NCBI GenBank assembly: GCA_944472155.2 | Contig: OX235277.1 | Location: 7,698,804-7,762,803, forward strand | DNA from: Trichobilharzia szidati | Taxonomy: Eukaryota > Platyhelminthes > Trematoda > Strigeidida > Schistosomatidae | Direction: 5' to 3' | DNA length: 64,000 bases | Shown: one piece after another, positions 32,147 to 42,549 of the stretch | Numbering within the stretch: the stretch's first letter is position 1 | Layout of the letters: every line of letters starts with the position of its first letter | Position numbers and translations under genes: made by a program | The notes under the pieces: generated by a model | The model's input: the letters and a program-made list of their open reading frames with translations, nothing else | Databases searched by the model: none | Told to the model about the DNA's origin: nothing

Positions 32147-32468
32147 ACTTAAATCCTAAGGACAGAGCTTCAGTTTCAATCACATATCGACTCATCTCAG
32201 AGACACATCACCGCTTTAAGGTCAAATCTAGTGAAATTCGACAGTCTACTGGAAAGCCTTAATTTGGTGTGTCGTATAAAGTTCATTAACTTCATGAAAG
32301 ATTTACAATCGCAAACAGCGAACTAATATGGAAAGAAGCTCAGAAAATTTTTAGTAGTTGAACAACTACAAGAAGAATTTCCACAGTGCCCAGAAAAATA
32401 CATATACAATTTATCAGATGTGAAACTTAATAAAAATGAAACTGAAGCTCTGTCCTTAGGATTTAAGT
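32147..32468. repeat. 30 bp inverted repeat at the 5' side of PLE-A
   Basis: 32,147-32,176 and 32,439-32,468 are perfect reverse complements (about 30 bp, core CCTAAGGACAGAGCTTC). The right copy directly precedes the PLE-A ORF. Short inverted pieces of the same element at the 5' junction are a known feature of Penelope insertions. Confidence 0.7.
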
Positions 32469-34127
32469 ATGAAAAACGTTGTCATTCTCAAACCAGACAA
32501 ACGTTCAGGTGTCATAATAATGAACCGCCGAGACTACATCTCTAAAATGAAAACCATTCTCGATGATACAATAAGATTCCAAGTCAATATGTCGAAAAAG
32601 GAAGCAACAACGGCCTTCGAAAATAAAGTAGACAAGCACCTTAAAGGACTACTTAAAGAAGGGCTAATAGACAACAGCACTTACAACGACCTTAAACCAA
32701 TGGGTTCGTGTGTACCATTCATGTACGGTCAATCCAAAGTCCACAAAACTGATGTACAATTGAGACCTATAATATCAATGGTGAAATCACCATGCCATAA
32801 ACTGGCCAGATAGTTGGCCCAAAAGCTGGAACCCATTCGGAAAAAGCTGGCAGATCACAGTATCAAAGATTCTTTCCAGTTTTCACAAGAATTAGATCAA
32901 CTCGATATTTCAGATAGGCTTCTCGTGTCATACGACGTTTGTTCACTGTTTACCAGCATACCCATCGAAGAAAACGTAAAAATCATATGCCAGCAGTCCG
33001 AACTGCTTCCTCTTCCAGAAAATGAGCTACGCAAACTGCTGTTTCTGTGTACAAAGAATATTCAATTCCGATTCAACAATCAGCTGTACCGGCAGATTGA
33101 CGGATTGGCTATGGGTTCACCTCTGGGTCCTGTTCTTACTGACATATTCATGGCTCATCTTGAACAGACTCGAATGAAAGAAGAAATAGAAAGAACCACC
33201 TATTACTGCAGATATGTCGGCGACACGTTTGTGGTCTGCGATGATATAGAACACGCGTCCGCAATGTTTGAGAAACTCAATGCGGCTCATCCCAACATTT
33301 CATTTACAATTGACTACGAAAGAAACAACCAGTTCCGTTTCCTAGATGTCAACATAAAAAGAAGAAACGATGGGACGATTCAAAAATCTGTCTACAGGAA
33401 GGAAACTTGGACTGGTCAATACTTAAATTATCACAGCTTTTGCCCAACCAGTTACGAACGTGGTCTAGTGAAAGCGCTCTTCAGCAGAGCCAAAGAATTA
33501 TGTTCGGAAGACAGGATTGAAGAAGAACTGGTAGTCATTGAAAAGAACCTTATTGAGAATGCATATCCCCGAAAGTTCATAATAAAGTATAGAAATGGAG
33601 AAGCACACAAACCGAAACCTGACACCGTTGAAAAGAAACCAGTTTTCATCTGCCTAGCGTACAAAGGAGAAGACGCATCCACACGAACACAAAAAAGAAT
33701 CACAGGTGCATTAAAAAGAATGTATCCAGCCGCCAGACTAATACTCTTTCACAACACTGTTTGCTCGTTAACGGAGTCAAAAGTAGATGAGTACCCTGCT
33801 CACGTCAACTCCAACTGCATTTACCAATTCACTTGCACTTGCGGAAGCAAGTTCATAGGAAGGACTGAGAGGGGAGCATCTACTAGATTTTCTGAGCACA
33901 TTCCTAAGAGTCTCCGGATAAAAGGAAGAAAAGTGTTATCGAGTGCATTCGTCAGACATTTAATTGACACAGGACGCACAGTAGAAATTAGCCAAGCCTT
34001 CAAAATAATCAATACGCAAAGAAACCCATGGCTACTTCGCTTCGCAGAAGCCATTGCTTTCAAGAGACTTCAACACGACCTCTGTATACAGAAAGATAGT
34101 GTGACTATTCTTACACTACCCTGGTAA
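32469..34127 (+). pseudogene. Penelope-like RT/GIY-YIG ORF (PLE-A), two lesions
   Basis: Almost whole PLE protein, split by one TAG at 32,811-32,813 into 114 and 437 codons in the same frame. N-terminal part: NVVILKPDKRSGVIIMNRRD, GQSKVHKTDVQLRPIIS. RT core: SYDVCSLFTSIPIEENV, GLAMGSPLGPVLTDIFMAHL, and the catalytic box as RYVGDTFVV, where the second residue pair should be YVDD; one catalytic Asp is Gly. The C-terminal GIY-YIG endonuclease reads CIYQFTCTCGSKFIGRTERG with a following FSEH. The ORF ends at TLPW-TAA. The element makes DNA copies at telomere-like or nicked ends in other systems; this copy cannot, because of the Asp loss and the stop. Confidence 0.9.
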
Positions 34128-34744
34128 CTCTAATTCTATTTTATTTATATATTTTTTGTTTTGCCTTTTTGTCAGTATGCCTGTGTGTTTGTCTTTTTAC
34201 GAAACATTCTATTCAATTTTGACTTTCACTTGCTAAGCTGAACTGACTATCAAGTTTCTAAATCCACTTAATTGTCTGTTTAAGTTAAAAAAAATGTTAC
34301 TTCACTATTCACTGCCACCCTCTTAAACTCTCCACCACAAGATGTGTAGATCCACTCTGTTCTTTGACCCTGACCCTGTATTATGCCTCTAACCAATCTG
34401 TGTTTTCCAATAGAAATCTGAACTCTAAACCCTCTTATCTAATTCCACTAAATATAGTTAGTTGTTTTTTTGACACTGAATAATCTGTCTACCTACATCA
34501 AATTCTGGAATTATGTTCCTTATACCTTCTATCTATAACTCCAAGTAATTATGAAAAAAGTATGTTCCAAAACTTTTTTGAAACTTATAATTTGATTTTG
34601 TTTAGGATGTATGCAGTTGATGAGTATCCACGAAATAAAAAGAGCTCGTATTATCCTGCAAACATGTTCGCTCTTTCTCTCTTCAAACTAATTAAGGGAA
34701 CCGGTTATATGAAACACCAATAATGTTAATGACAACTATTCTGG

Positions 34745-34776
<32 letters not shown>

Positions 34777-34799
34777 TACGCGGTTGCTCACTTTTTTGC
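34128..34799. other. PLE-A 3' flank and (AT)n microsatellite
   Basis: AT-rich non-coding sequence after the PLE-A ORF, probably including its 3' UTR. It ends with an (AT)n run at about 34,748-34,777. Confidence 0.4.
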
Positions 34800-35225
34800 T
34801 AACCACGCGCTCTTTGAAATTCCATTGCGTTAACAATACATCTTTTCAAGTCTCCAATGAATGCCGTTCAGGACAGTAAAGTTGCTTGGACTTGCTTCTT
34901 CTGCACACACAAACACACACAGCACCGGTTGTTTCAGGCAAATCGCGATAGCCTACACTGTTCGCAGTATGCGATACCTGGATGTTTTTGACAATTTGTT
35001 TGGTACCCGGTAGATGATGATGGCGAAGGATTCTTCAATGTTGGCTTTATGGCCAGCTGGTTTGGATCAGGTTGTCTAATATCGAAGTGTTGATGGTTTT
35101 TACTATACCTTAACTCAACCACACTGGTAGATGTTCTCGAGCCGAAAAAATCAAGTTCCTAGAGCAATGGCTGATATAACTCGCCCCACCATCACAAGCG
35201 CAGTTGAACTGGTAGACACAATTAG
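34800..35225 (-). pseudogene. Penelope-like C-terminal fragment
   Basis: Minus-strand remnants resembling the C-terminus of the PLE at 43,900-44,900: the stretch KPTLKNPSPSSSTGYQTNCQ (about 34,975-35,040) parallels QPALKNPSLSSSTGCLIKCQ at 44,700-44,780. Upstream of it an HLVD/IRQP segment and a GIY-YIG remnant can be followed to about 35,215. Several stops. Confidence 0.7.
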
Positions 35226-35589
35226 AAGTGACTAGTCTAGTCTAGTTACTTCATCCTTCAATCGAGGAAACGCCATAATAACGAAGGAGGAGATTAATGG
35301 TGATAATAATTTCCAACTTGATATGAAAGTTCGAGAATGAGAATAAGGGGCTTTAGAGATAAAATTACACAGGATTAGAAAATATTTGTTCAGCGAATAC
35401 CGGTGTGAATGGATTGAGCATGCAAATAAATTTAAATAATAATTTCCACTTATTTGAAACTAAAATGAAGGGAACGAATAAAACAGAAACGAAAACTGTG
35501 GAATCCAACATAACTGGACCCATAGCTCTGGCTTTTCAATGCATATGGAGAGGGATTTTGCAGTAGTACAAAGAAGGTAGAAAAACACA
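35226..35589. other. no gene seen
   Basis: Non-coding; no repeat match found. Confidence 0.35.
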
Positions 35590-35970
35590 ACCTTTGGTAG
35601 ACTTTTGTTTACTTTGCAAATGACTCTGAATAATGAGTAATCAGTTGAGATGCTGTGACGAGTGTGTAGACGAAATGTTCAGTTATGGAGCTTGTTATAA
35701 CTGCACTGAATTGAATGAGAAGTATAGGCACCTTCTTATGTCTGCGCCTGCTTCCGATTCACTGAGTCACGCAAATATCAAAAGGCAAAGGCTGGCCTGT
35801 GACTGTAAGGTGCTATATTGTATTGTATATTGTAATAACCACAGTTATTAGGAAAACAACACATGGTATTTATACATTTTTTCAACAATAAAGACGGTTA
35901 ACAGCGTTTTGAAACAACTGATCGTATAATCAATCACAATTTGCGTGAGAAATGGCGATGTACTATGCTA
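35590..35970 (+). repeat. possible third partial copy of repeat R
   Basis: 35,590-35,660 resembles 1,622-1,690 (both with TGGTAG, TTTGTTTACTTTG and CAGTTGAG). 35,690-35,970 resembles 2,910-3,240 (ACTGAATTGAAT, CAAAGGCTGGC, ending GAAATGGCGAT). The order is the same but about 1.2 kb is absent between the two parts. A 72-codon ORF (35,633-35,851, Cys-rich) lies here but has no recognised family. Confidence 0.45.
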
Positions 35971-35995
35971 TGCGGGAACGTATCAGTGCTTCTGA

Positions 35996-36316
35996 CTACC
36001 CACATGGCTGTTCTGTAGCACGTTTTGAAAGGAACCGCCTAGAATGACCTATGTACCCAGCTCCGTATGAGCAGATGAATCGATATAAACACACTGAAGT
36101 GGTAAGGTGTGGAAGCTTGCGCTTAACATTGCTTAGGAACAGTGGCTGGCTAGAGGACACCACTCTTAGAGTTACTGCAAGAAAGATCTTCTTTAGGGAA
36201 CTTGAGATTCTCCACTCAACGATATCTGTAGGTAAGTCTTCACTGAAATCTATATTCAAGCATAGTGCTGTCTTTGGTAATGAAATGCATTCTTCACATT
36301 TTGGCTTTGGTTTCAT
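35996..36316 (-). pseudogene. Penelope-like GIY-YIG fragment
   Basis: 106-codon minus-strand ORF. It includes SVCLYRFICSYGAGYIGHSRRF, cited here as the GIY-YIG hallmark (CLYRFICSYGAGYIG), preceded by the usual Lys/Pro-rich linker. The RT part is missing and the start is not natural. Confidence 0.75.
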
Positions 36317-36770
36317 ATTCTTCTACACGAAAAGTGTTGAGTATGCACTTTGGGTCAGAATATCTCTGAGAAATGAGGGCTCTTCTTCTAAGCAATCACT
36401 GCAATTCTTGGTTTAATTCTCTCTAAAATCATATTTTAACAAAGCAAGTATTCCAGGGAAGGCAAATTGTTGAAGTGAATTGTTTTCTGTAAACATCATT
36501 TGTTATGCATGTGATTCATGCAAACTGCTTCGATTACCTCTCATAAAATGATCTTGAATTAGAATTATGTGAAATAAATAAAGAATAGTCATAGTATAGT
36601 ACATGTATATAAAAGGATGCATCTTGTCTTTAAAAACCTTATGCAGTCATCATGTGAGTCATATTGCACGCATCAAAATATGAATAAATAAAACAGTTGC
36701 TGCATTAACTGTGATCAAAATGTTTGACCACAGACTACACATTTGCTTTTGACTCTGTACTTAGGGGCCT
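36317..36770. other. no gene seen
   Basis: AT-rich; it may contain eroded PLE sequence at its left end. Confidence 0.3.
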
Positions 36771-36885
36771 TTTATTAAATAAGCTTTCGTTGACGCAAAC
36801 AGAATCCTGGGCTGAGTTGGTTGCATTCTTATTTTTCTGATAGAATGCAGTATTTTGGTGTGGTTGTGTTCTCTGAGCTGGATGG

Positions 36886-36935
36886 TTTGGTTGCGAAGCT
36901 TTCATTGCTCTACTGAGCAACATCTTCAGCGCATA
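36886..36935 (-). ncRNA. hammerhead-like motif of a PLE (PLE-D type)
   Basis: Minus strand: GCG then CTGAAGA (36,923-36,929), stem II with TTGCTC paired to GAGCAA across an AGTA loop, then GAAA (36,900-36,903) followed by GCTT and CGC. This gives the core CUGANGA, stem II, GAAA, a palindromic AGCU as helix III and a CUU cleavage triplet, with the first 3 bp of stem I as GCG/CGC. Related motifs are at 55,560-55,612 and 57,250-57,305. PLEs are known to carry such ribozymes in their terminal repeats. Confidence 0.65.
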
Positions 36936-36952
36936 CTTCGATGTGAAGTGCA

Positions 36953-38190
36953 GTGATGCAGTATTCTGTATATAATGGCAAATCTTCTTCTGCCTCGCTA
37001 ACAAAAACCGGTGTTCCTCAAGGTGCCGTCCTATCTCCTTTTCTTTTTTCTTTCTTCCTACACGACCTACCTCATTTAAACGAAACTAACTTTGTCAAAT
37101 ATGCTGATGATCTGACTGTATCACTGCCTATCACTTCCGAGTCTGACTGCTCCAAACTTAATAGCTTTCTGTTGGACATCAGCAAGTGATCTAAGTCAAA
37201 TGGTCTTTCATGTTAAATCCTTCTAAATATCAGGCAGTTAACTTTACTTTCAAGCATCGACGTGACAAACATGAACTAGTTAGTTCCCATGATGCCTGTA
37301 GCATAGACGGTAATGAAATTGAAACCAAGTCAAGCATTAAATACCTGGGATTAGTTCTTTCTTCTGACCTTTCATGGTCATCCCACATCTTACCAATCTC
37401 TAAGAAAATGTTTCGTCTCACTTTCTACATTAAAATGTTAAGACAATCAGGTATCAACCAACCTTTACTTCTGCAGTTTGTAAACTCCTGTATTTTACCT
37501 GTTGTACTCTATTGCTCTCCATTATTCTTTCCTGGGCTTCTCAAAAAAGATTACATCATATTACGAAGGGTATTTAATGATGGGAGTAGGGCTTGTGCTA
37601 TGCCAATGCGTGAGCTCGCCAATATTATAGTCAAGAGACATATAAAATCCTGTACAAAATGGGAAAAAGCCATACTGTCAGACCCCCTGCGCCCCCTTTA
37701 TTCACAATTATCCCCTTGCATCTCATCAGGTAGGACGAGAAGTCAATATAAGAAGTTATATGCTCGAACCACTAAATACAAAAATTCTATAATACCCTAT
37801 TTAGCCAGTATTTTATGTGATGGAGATACTGTTAGACGTGAAACATATAAGAAGCTACTATGGAATTAGCAAAGTGAATCGACCCTTTCATCGTTCATCT
37901 TTCTGTAATTTTATGGTGTCACCCTTTCTGTCGTTTAATTATAACTTAGCTATTTTATTTTATTTTAGTTGTTATTACTACTATTACTACAATTTTATAC
38001 TTTATGCATATTTTTCTCCTTATCGCATACTGGAATTGCCACATTGCTGCTATAACAAAGTTTTGTTATTATTATTATGTAATGTTTAATATTTTTGTCA
38101 TTTTGAGCAAATTAGATGCAATATTGTACTGAATGCTCAAAATTCCTTCCTGTATCATTAGTACTGTTTTTGGAATAAAGCAAAAATTAT
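36953..38190 (+). mobile_element. third non-LTR RT family, 3' end
   Basis: 5'-truncated LINE 3' end. 36,953-37,189 carries the RT centre: TGVPQGAVLSPFLFSFF and catalytic KYADDLTVSLP. After a frameshift, 37,210-37,869 (219 codons) gives the C-terminal domain from LNPSKYQAVNF through YLGLVLSSDLSW to KKLLWN-TAG. A 3' UTR follows and ends in an ATTATTATTATT-like stretch near 38,190. The motif style fits the CR1/Jockey group. Related to the fragment at 25,771-26,560. Inactive, because the N-terminal half and endonuclease are missing. Confidence 0.8.
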
Positions 38191-38329
38191 TATTATTATG
38201 TTAATCTACTTTTTATTAAACACTGTAAACAGTGTGTACTTTTGAATAAGATTATTTTTGTGCAAAAGTACAGCTAACACTCATCACTGGTGAAGCTCAA
38301 GGATAAAAATCAAAAACAACCAACAGAAT

Positions 38330-38400
38330 TCCTCATGCTAGATAAACTGTTGCGATTGTGGCGATGTTTATATAGGCAAGACCTCCAGACAAATATATGC
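38330..38400 (+). pseudogene. Penelope GIY-YIG scrap cut by a SINE
   Basis: Translates as NCCDCGDVYIGKTSRQIY, the start of a GIY-YIG domain, and is interrupted at 38,401 by the SINE. Confidence 0.6.
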
Positions 38401-38403
38401 AAT

Positions 38404-38599
38404 TTTCTTATTATTTTTTTAATTTTGATTACAGCTTGATGCCACACCGTATTTACAGTACAAGAATGAAATTTTTAGCATGGATATCGGTAGCTCAAAT
38501 TTCGCAGGCCGACCATAGATATCAGGTGTGCGTCGGCAGGGGATCGAATCCTGGACCATGTGCATGGTCGGCGAGAGTCCTAACCACTGTGCCACCGAC
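38404..38599 (-). mobile_element. tRNA-derived SINE, copy 3
   Basis: Same family as 15,160-15,353 with more substitutions and two small insertions; A box, B box and A-rich tail remain. Inserted in a Penelope fragment. Confidence 0.85.
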
Positions 38600-38689
38600 G
38601 CACAGGACCATCAACAATGTATGAAGGTAGTTGAAAAGACCTGTAAATTACTAGTGGTGCTGTTGATAAGCTACGCTTTAACTGAATGA

Positions 38690-39720
38690 TGAAATAAGAC
38701 AGATAGAAGAGGCGTTGTTGTTAAATAACTATCTTATAAAATTCATTAGGAAGATTGAAAAAGGCCAAAATAAAAATAAAAATAATTGTGAAACTAATAA
38801 TAATAACATAAATAGGAGAGAATATAAGTCATCTACAGTTATAACATATAAGGAGGGGACATCTGCAACCCTCCCTAAATAGGATTTTCAATAAAGCAGG
38901 AATTAGGGTGGCATTTAAACCTACAAACTCACTCAGCCAGGACAAGCTCTGTAGGCTAAAGGACCTTGTAGGTGGACCCAATTAAACAAAATAATATAAT
39001 TTACAAAATACCCTGCAATGACTGTGACTGAGGTCAACTACATAGGTCAAACTAGTAGGTCAGGGATAGTCAGAATGTCAGAACATAAGAATTTAGCTAA
39101 GGTAAGAATGGTTGACCCCGGGAAGATAAGTAATTTAGAAAAAAGCTCAGTAATTGCACCACATGCATTAGCACACATCCACACAATAGGGTGGGAGAGG
39201 GTTAAAATTCTAAAAAGTAATCTATACAGGTGGAGGGAGAGATTGATTACTGAATCCTGGTTCATTGAGTCTACACCCAACACATGCAACAGAAATGACT
39301 CAATGCAAATAACAGAAATATGCATGGAAGATATTATTACCACCAGTCGGTCAAATCAGAGAAGGATATTAAATAATCTCAAAATTCTATTTCAATTTAC
39401 GTATATCATAACATTCTAACAAGTCACTTATTTTGACTATAGAAACACTCGTCTTATTTCCCATCTGATTGTACTTGATCAATAACACTCTTATTATTAT
39501 TTCTGAATGTACATTATCTCATATTGATTTTTACTCAAATATCTGATCATCAATTCCACACATGTATATAAATGAAGCAAGGAAGTTGTGTGAGTGACTT
39601 GATATGATTATGAGTGGCAATAGTTTGTGCTCGAAAGGTGGTCATCAGTGAAAATTACTGTACAACACTGTGTGATTTATCAAAATAAAATCTTATCCAT
39701 TATGGAGTTACGCTTTACCA
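38690..39720 (+). mobile_element. Penelope-like element PLE-N, 3' part
   Basis: Contains the C-terminal coding region: a linker segment with RIKPTNSLSQDKLCRLKDL-like residues near 38,930 (frame-shifted) and a GIY-YIG part at about 39,018-39,340 (NYIGQTSRSGIVRMSEHKNL, then HTIGWERVKILKSNL and ESWFIESTPNTCNRND). The terminal repeat (pLTR) follows to about 39,720, including a hammerhead-like motif at 39,597-39,650. The RT part is absent. An inverted relative is at 41,040-42,260. Confidence 0.8.
39597..39650 (+). ncRNA. hammerhead-like motif, PLE-N pLTR
   Basis: Order of elements: stem I strand TTGAT, core ATGATTA plus an extra T, a stem II with GAG and CTC arms, GAAA, then GTC followed by ATCAG, which pairs with the first strand. 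The core differs from the CUGAUGA consensus at the C3 and G8 positions, which are A and U here. Confidence 0.45.
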
Positions 39721-39779
39721 GCCCTTACTTAACGTAATCTACCTGCCTATGTACCCAATAATTGAGTACTCCACCTAAC

Positions 39780-40150
39780 AAGGAAGTACTATCGACAAAA
39801 CTCAAATTAAAAAAAGACTTGGTTATCAGGGGAAAAGTGCTCCAGTGCGCCAAATATTTTAGTAAAATAAAAGATAAAGATTATCCAAGGAGAAAGATCT
39901 AGAATTTAGCTAAACCTTCTCCTACAAACTCGAGGAATGTGCGTAGAAACAGCACAACGATAAAGTGAAAAGTGGCATTGGCACCAGTTCATGTGTATGT
40001 ACAGATTAAAATAAAATCTTCAACATTGTGCACTACAGACCTCTGCAGATTTCAAGAAGCTAGAAAACAAATCACCGATTGCATTACACTCGATAGAAAC
40101 GGGACACAAGATAGACTTTGATAAGACCAAAGTTCTACAAATTATGTAAC
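39780..40150 (+). pseudogene. Penelope GIY-YIG C-terminal scrap
   Basis: About 40,050-40,150 reads SLENKSPIALHSIETGHKID, then FDKTKVLQIM and a stop, the end of a GIY-YIG PLE protein. Upstream sequence has only broken frames. Confidence 0.55.
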
Positions 40151-40609
40151 TTATGTATCTTATAAGCTTCTATCGTCTATAAAGATCACATACTATGCCA
40201 CATTGCTTTTCCTAACTTCTCTTACACCAAAATTCCACGTAATCTACTTAACATTTCGCCTAGAAGTTCACTAGATGTTGAGGCGATCCATATATATACG
40301 GACAGAACCAGTTGCCTGTTTCAGCGTCATCACAAAAGATATACTCATGGATGAGAATTTAGTTACATAGAAAATCGAAATCCACCTAATCTAAATGGGG
40401 TCGCTTAGCATCATCCATAGCGAAACATGTATTACTACCTGGTCACAAAATCAGTATAAATTAAAGACTATTGCCTAATCTTCATACACTTATGCTACAC
40501 AAACCGTCGTTCTTGCTTTACTCAAATTCACAAAGGGGAGTAAGATGATACCATTATTTGTTTTAGTATTCAAGTATTGCTTTGCAAGGATTTGTTTGAT
40601 TGGTTACAG

Positions 40610-40830
40610 GATTTCATCATGAACTGATACACATCGGTTAGAGAACCATTGCAGAACCTGCACGGAGTACTTGACACCTGTTTCGTTAGCCTAGTTTGAG
40701 ACTCTTCATCAGTATACAACCGCCATAGGGGTTCGAACCCAGGACCTTTTGGTTACATGGCTAGTGAGCTCGTAGACCACTAAGCCACTAGAACCCGATT
40801 CAATGGCCAACCCATGAATTCCAACTTCTG
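40610..40830 (-). mobile_element. hammerhead SINE (Sm-alpha type), minus copy
   Basis: Minus strand: A box AGTGGCTTAGTGG (about 40,778-40,790), B box GGTTCGAACCC (about 40,729-40,740), then a hammerhead-like stretch (about 40,665-40,715) with ATGAAGAG, TCAAACTAGG and ACGAAACAGGTGTC, then the tail ending ATGAAATCCTGTAACC. Schistosome Sm-alpha repeats have this build: pol III-like promoter followed by a hammerhead ribozyme. Stands head to head with the next copy. Confidence 0.8.
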
Positions 40831-40985
40831 GGTCCTCGGTTCAAACCTATGTGATGGGTGAGTACTGATGAAGAGTCCCAAACTAGGCTGAAGAAACAGA
40901 TGTTCAGTACACCGTGCAGGTTTTCCAATGGTTGTCTAACTGATGTGTGTCAGCTCCTGATGAAATCCTGTAACCAATAATTTAT
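40831..40985 (+). mobile_element. hammerhead SINE (Sm-alpha type), plus copy
   Basis: Plus-strand copy lacking the A box. It starts near the B box (GGTTCAAACC, 40,838-40,848), then a hammerhead-like region 40,859-40,912 (CTGATGAAGAGTCCC, GAAACAG, TTCAGTAC), then the same tail. The second half of stem II is degraded (GGCTGAA for GGAC), so cleavage is doubtful. Confidence 0.75.
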
Positions 40986-41147
40986 TTAGTTGGCTTCTCA
41001 TCACCTTCTCACGGGCTAAATGATTGAATTAAGATAATGTACAGAAACATATCATTGATATAAGAATAAAACTTGTGCACTGTGGTAGAGTGTAATTCCA
41101 TTATGGGCAAATTTTGTTTTGATAAAGTCTCACAGTGTTATACAGTG

Positions 41148-41199
41148 ATGTTTACTGATGACGTTTCGAGCAAAATTTATTGCTCATAATCATATCAAG
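41148..41199 (-). ncRNA. hammerhead-like motif, PLE-N pLTR (best copy)
   Basis: Minus strand: TTGAT, ATGATTA, T, GAGCAA, loop, TTGCTC, GAAACGTC, ATCAG. Stem I TTGAT/ATCAG is 5 bp with one wobble; stem II GAGCAA/TTGCTC is 6 bp; helix III is a palindromic ACGU; the cleavage triplet is GUC. Core positions 3 and 8 are A and U instead of C and G, and there is an extra U before stem II. Confidence 0.5.
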
Positions 41200-41625
41200 G
41201 TAATCACACGACTTCCTAAATTCATTTATATAGTTCCATTGTTTTTCACTTGATTTTCACTTGATTTGGTTGGTAGTATTATCTTCCGTATTTCGGGTAT
41301 GAGTGATGAATCATTCCTATTGCACGTGTTGGGTGTAGATTCGATGAACAAGGATTCAGTAATCAACCTCTCTCTCCACCTACCTAGATTACTTTTTAGA
41401 ATTTTAACCCTCTCCCACCCTATTGTGTGGTTGTGTGCTAATGCATGCATTGCAATTGCTGAGCTTTCTTTTCTAAGTTACTTATCTTCTCAAAGTCAAT
41501 CATTCTTACCTTAGCTAAATTCTCATGTACCGACAATCTGACTATCCCTGACCTACTAGTTTGACCTATGTAGTTGACCTCAGTCACAGTCATTGCAGGG
41601 TATTTTGTAAATTATATTATTTTGT

Positions 41626-42231
41626 TTAATTGGGTCCACCTACAAGGTCCTTTAGCCTACAGAGCTTGTCCTGACTGAGTGAGTTTGTAGGTTTAAATGC
41701 CACCCTAATTCCTGCTTCACTAAGAATCCCACTACGTAAGGTCTCACATGTCCCCTCCTTATATGGTATAACTGTAGATGACTTATATTCTCTCTTATTT
41801 ATGTTATTATTACTAGTTTCACAATTCCTTTTATTTTTCTTTCCGCCTTTCTCAATCTTCCTAATGAAATTTAAAGGATAGTTATTTAACAGCAACGCCT
41901 CTTCCATCTGTTTTATTTGATCATTTAGGTCTTTTTTTGTGCTACTTAGTGCTATTGCTCGGTTTGTTAAACACTTAACTAAGCCTGCCTTAACAGTTAA
42001 AGGATGAGATGAATTAAAGTCTAAATATCTATTAGAATGCGTTGGTTTTCTATAAACACTAGTGTGTAGTTTGCCTTCTCCTATTCGTTTTATTTTACAA
42101 TCTAACTTAGCTAATTCTCCTTGCTCATTTTCGGCTTCAAATGTGAATTTTATTTCATCTACTAGTGAGTTTATATGTGTCAAGAAACTAGAGATATGTT
42201 CTGTTTTTAACACTGTGAAAGTGTCATCCAC
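41626..42231 (-). pseudogene. PLE-N RT C-terminal half and linker
   Basis: 201 codons from MDDTFTVLKTEH, starting inside the YVDD box, so the Met is part of the motif context and not a real start. It includes KLDCKIKRIGEGKLHTSVYR, HPLTVKAGLVKCLTNRA and NYPLNFIRKIEKGG, the usual PLE thumb and linker blocks. The GIY-YIG domain continues in another frame. Broken. Confidence 0.8.
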
Positions 42232-42399
42232 ATATCTCCACTATATTTTTGGAGTAGACATGTCACACTAGTTACTAGTGTCCAATCAAAATATTTATTT
42301 TGATTGGATAATTCTGGATGGATTTTCCAAGTAATTATTCCATCACATCTCTACTTTGTAGGCTGTTTTATCATGTATCGATTTTCGATTTCGAACAGG

Positions 42400-42545
42400 G
42401 AAGTGGCTTTGTTTCTTCTATTGGAGCTTCTTGCGATTCTAAATCAAAGCTCATAAACTGTCTTCAGTACGCACACACCATAGGGGTTCTAACTCAGGCC
42501 CTTCTGGTTACTAGGTGATCTTGTAGACCATTAAGCCACTATGCT
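42400..42545 (-). mobile_element. hammerhead SINE, truncated minus copy
   Basis: Minus strand: A box AGTGGCTTAATGG (about 42,527-42,540), B-box remnant, then homology stops within GTACTGAAGAC, before most of the hammerhead. Confidence 0.65.
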
Positions 42546-42549
42546 GTGA

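Larger units (their letters stand above)
41040..42260 (-). mobile_element. Penelope-like element PLE-N, inverted copy
   Basis: Minus strand, reading from about 42,260: RT catalytic box YVDDTFTVLK (42,215-42,245), then the rest of RT, a linker ending LKDLVGGPN, a GIY-YIG part in another frame (41,226-41,590, with HTIGWERVKILKSNL) and a terminal repeat with the hammerhead-like motif at 41,148-41,199. It is 5'-truncated just before the catalytic box. Stops and a frameshift near 41,626 disable it. Same family as 38,690-39,720. Confidence 0.85.

Noticed and set aside
34748..34777. (AT)n run as an origin or regulatory element
   Set aside because: Simple microsatellite; nothing around it supports a function.
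35633..35851. Cys-rich 72-codon ORF as a small secreted or zinc-binding protein
   Set aside because: It lies in sequence that resembles repeat R, has no signal peptide, and the related region of copy 1 has no such ORF.
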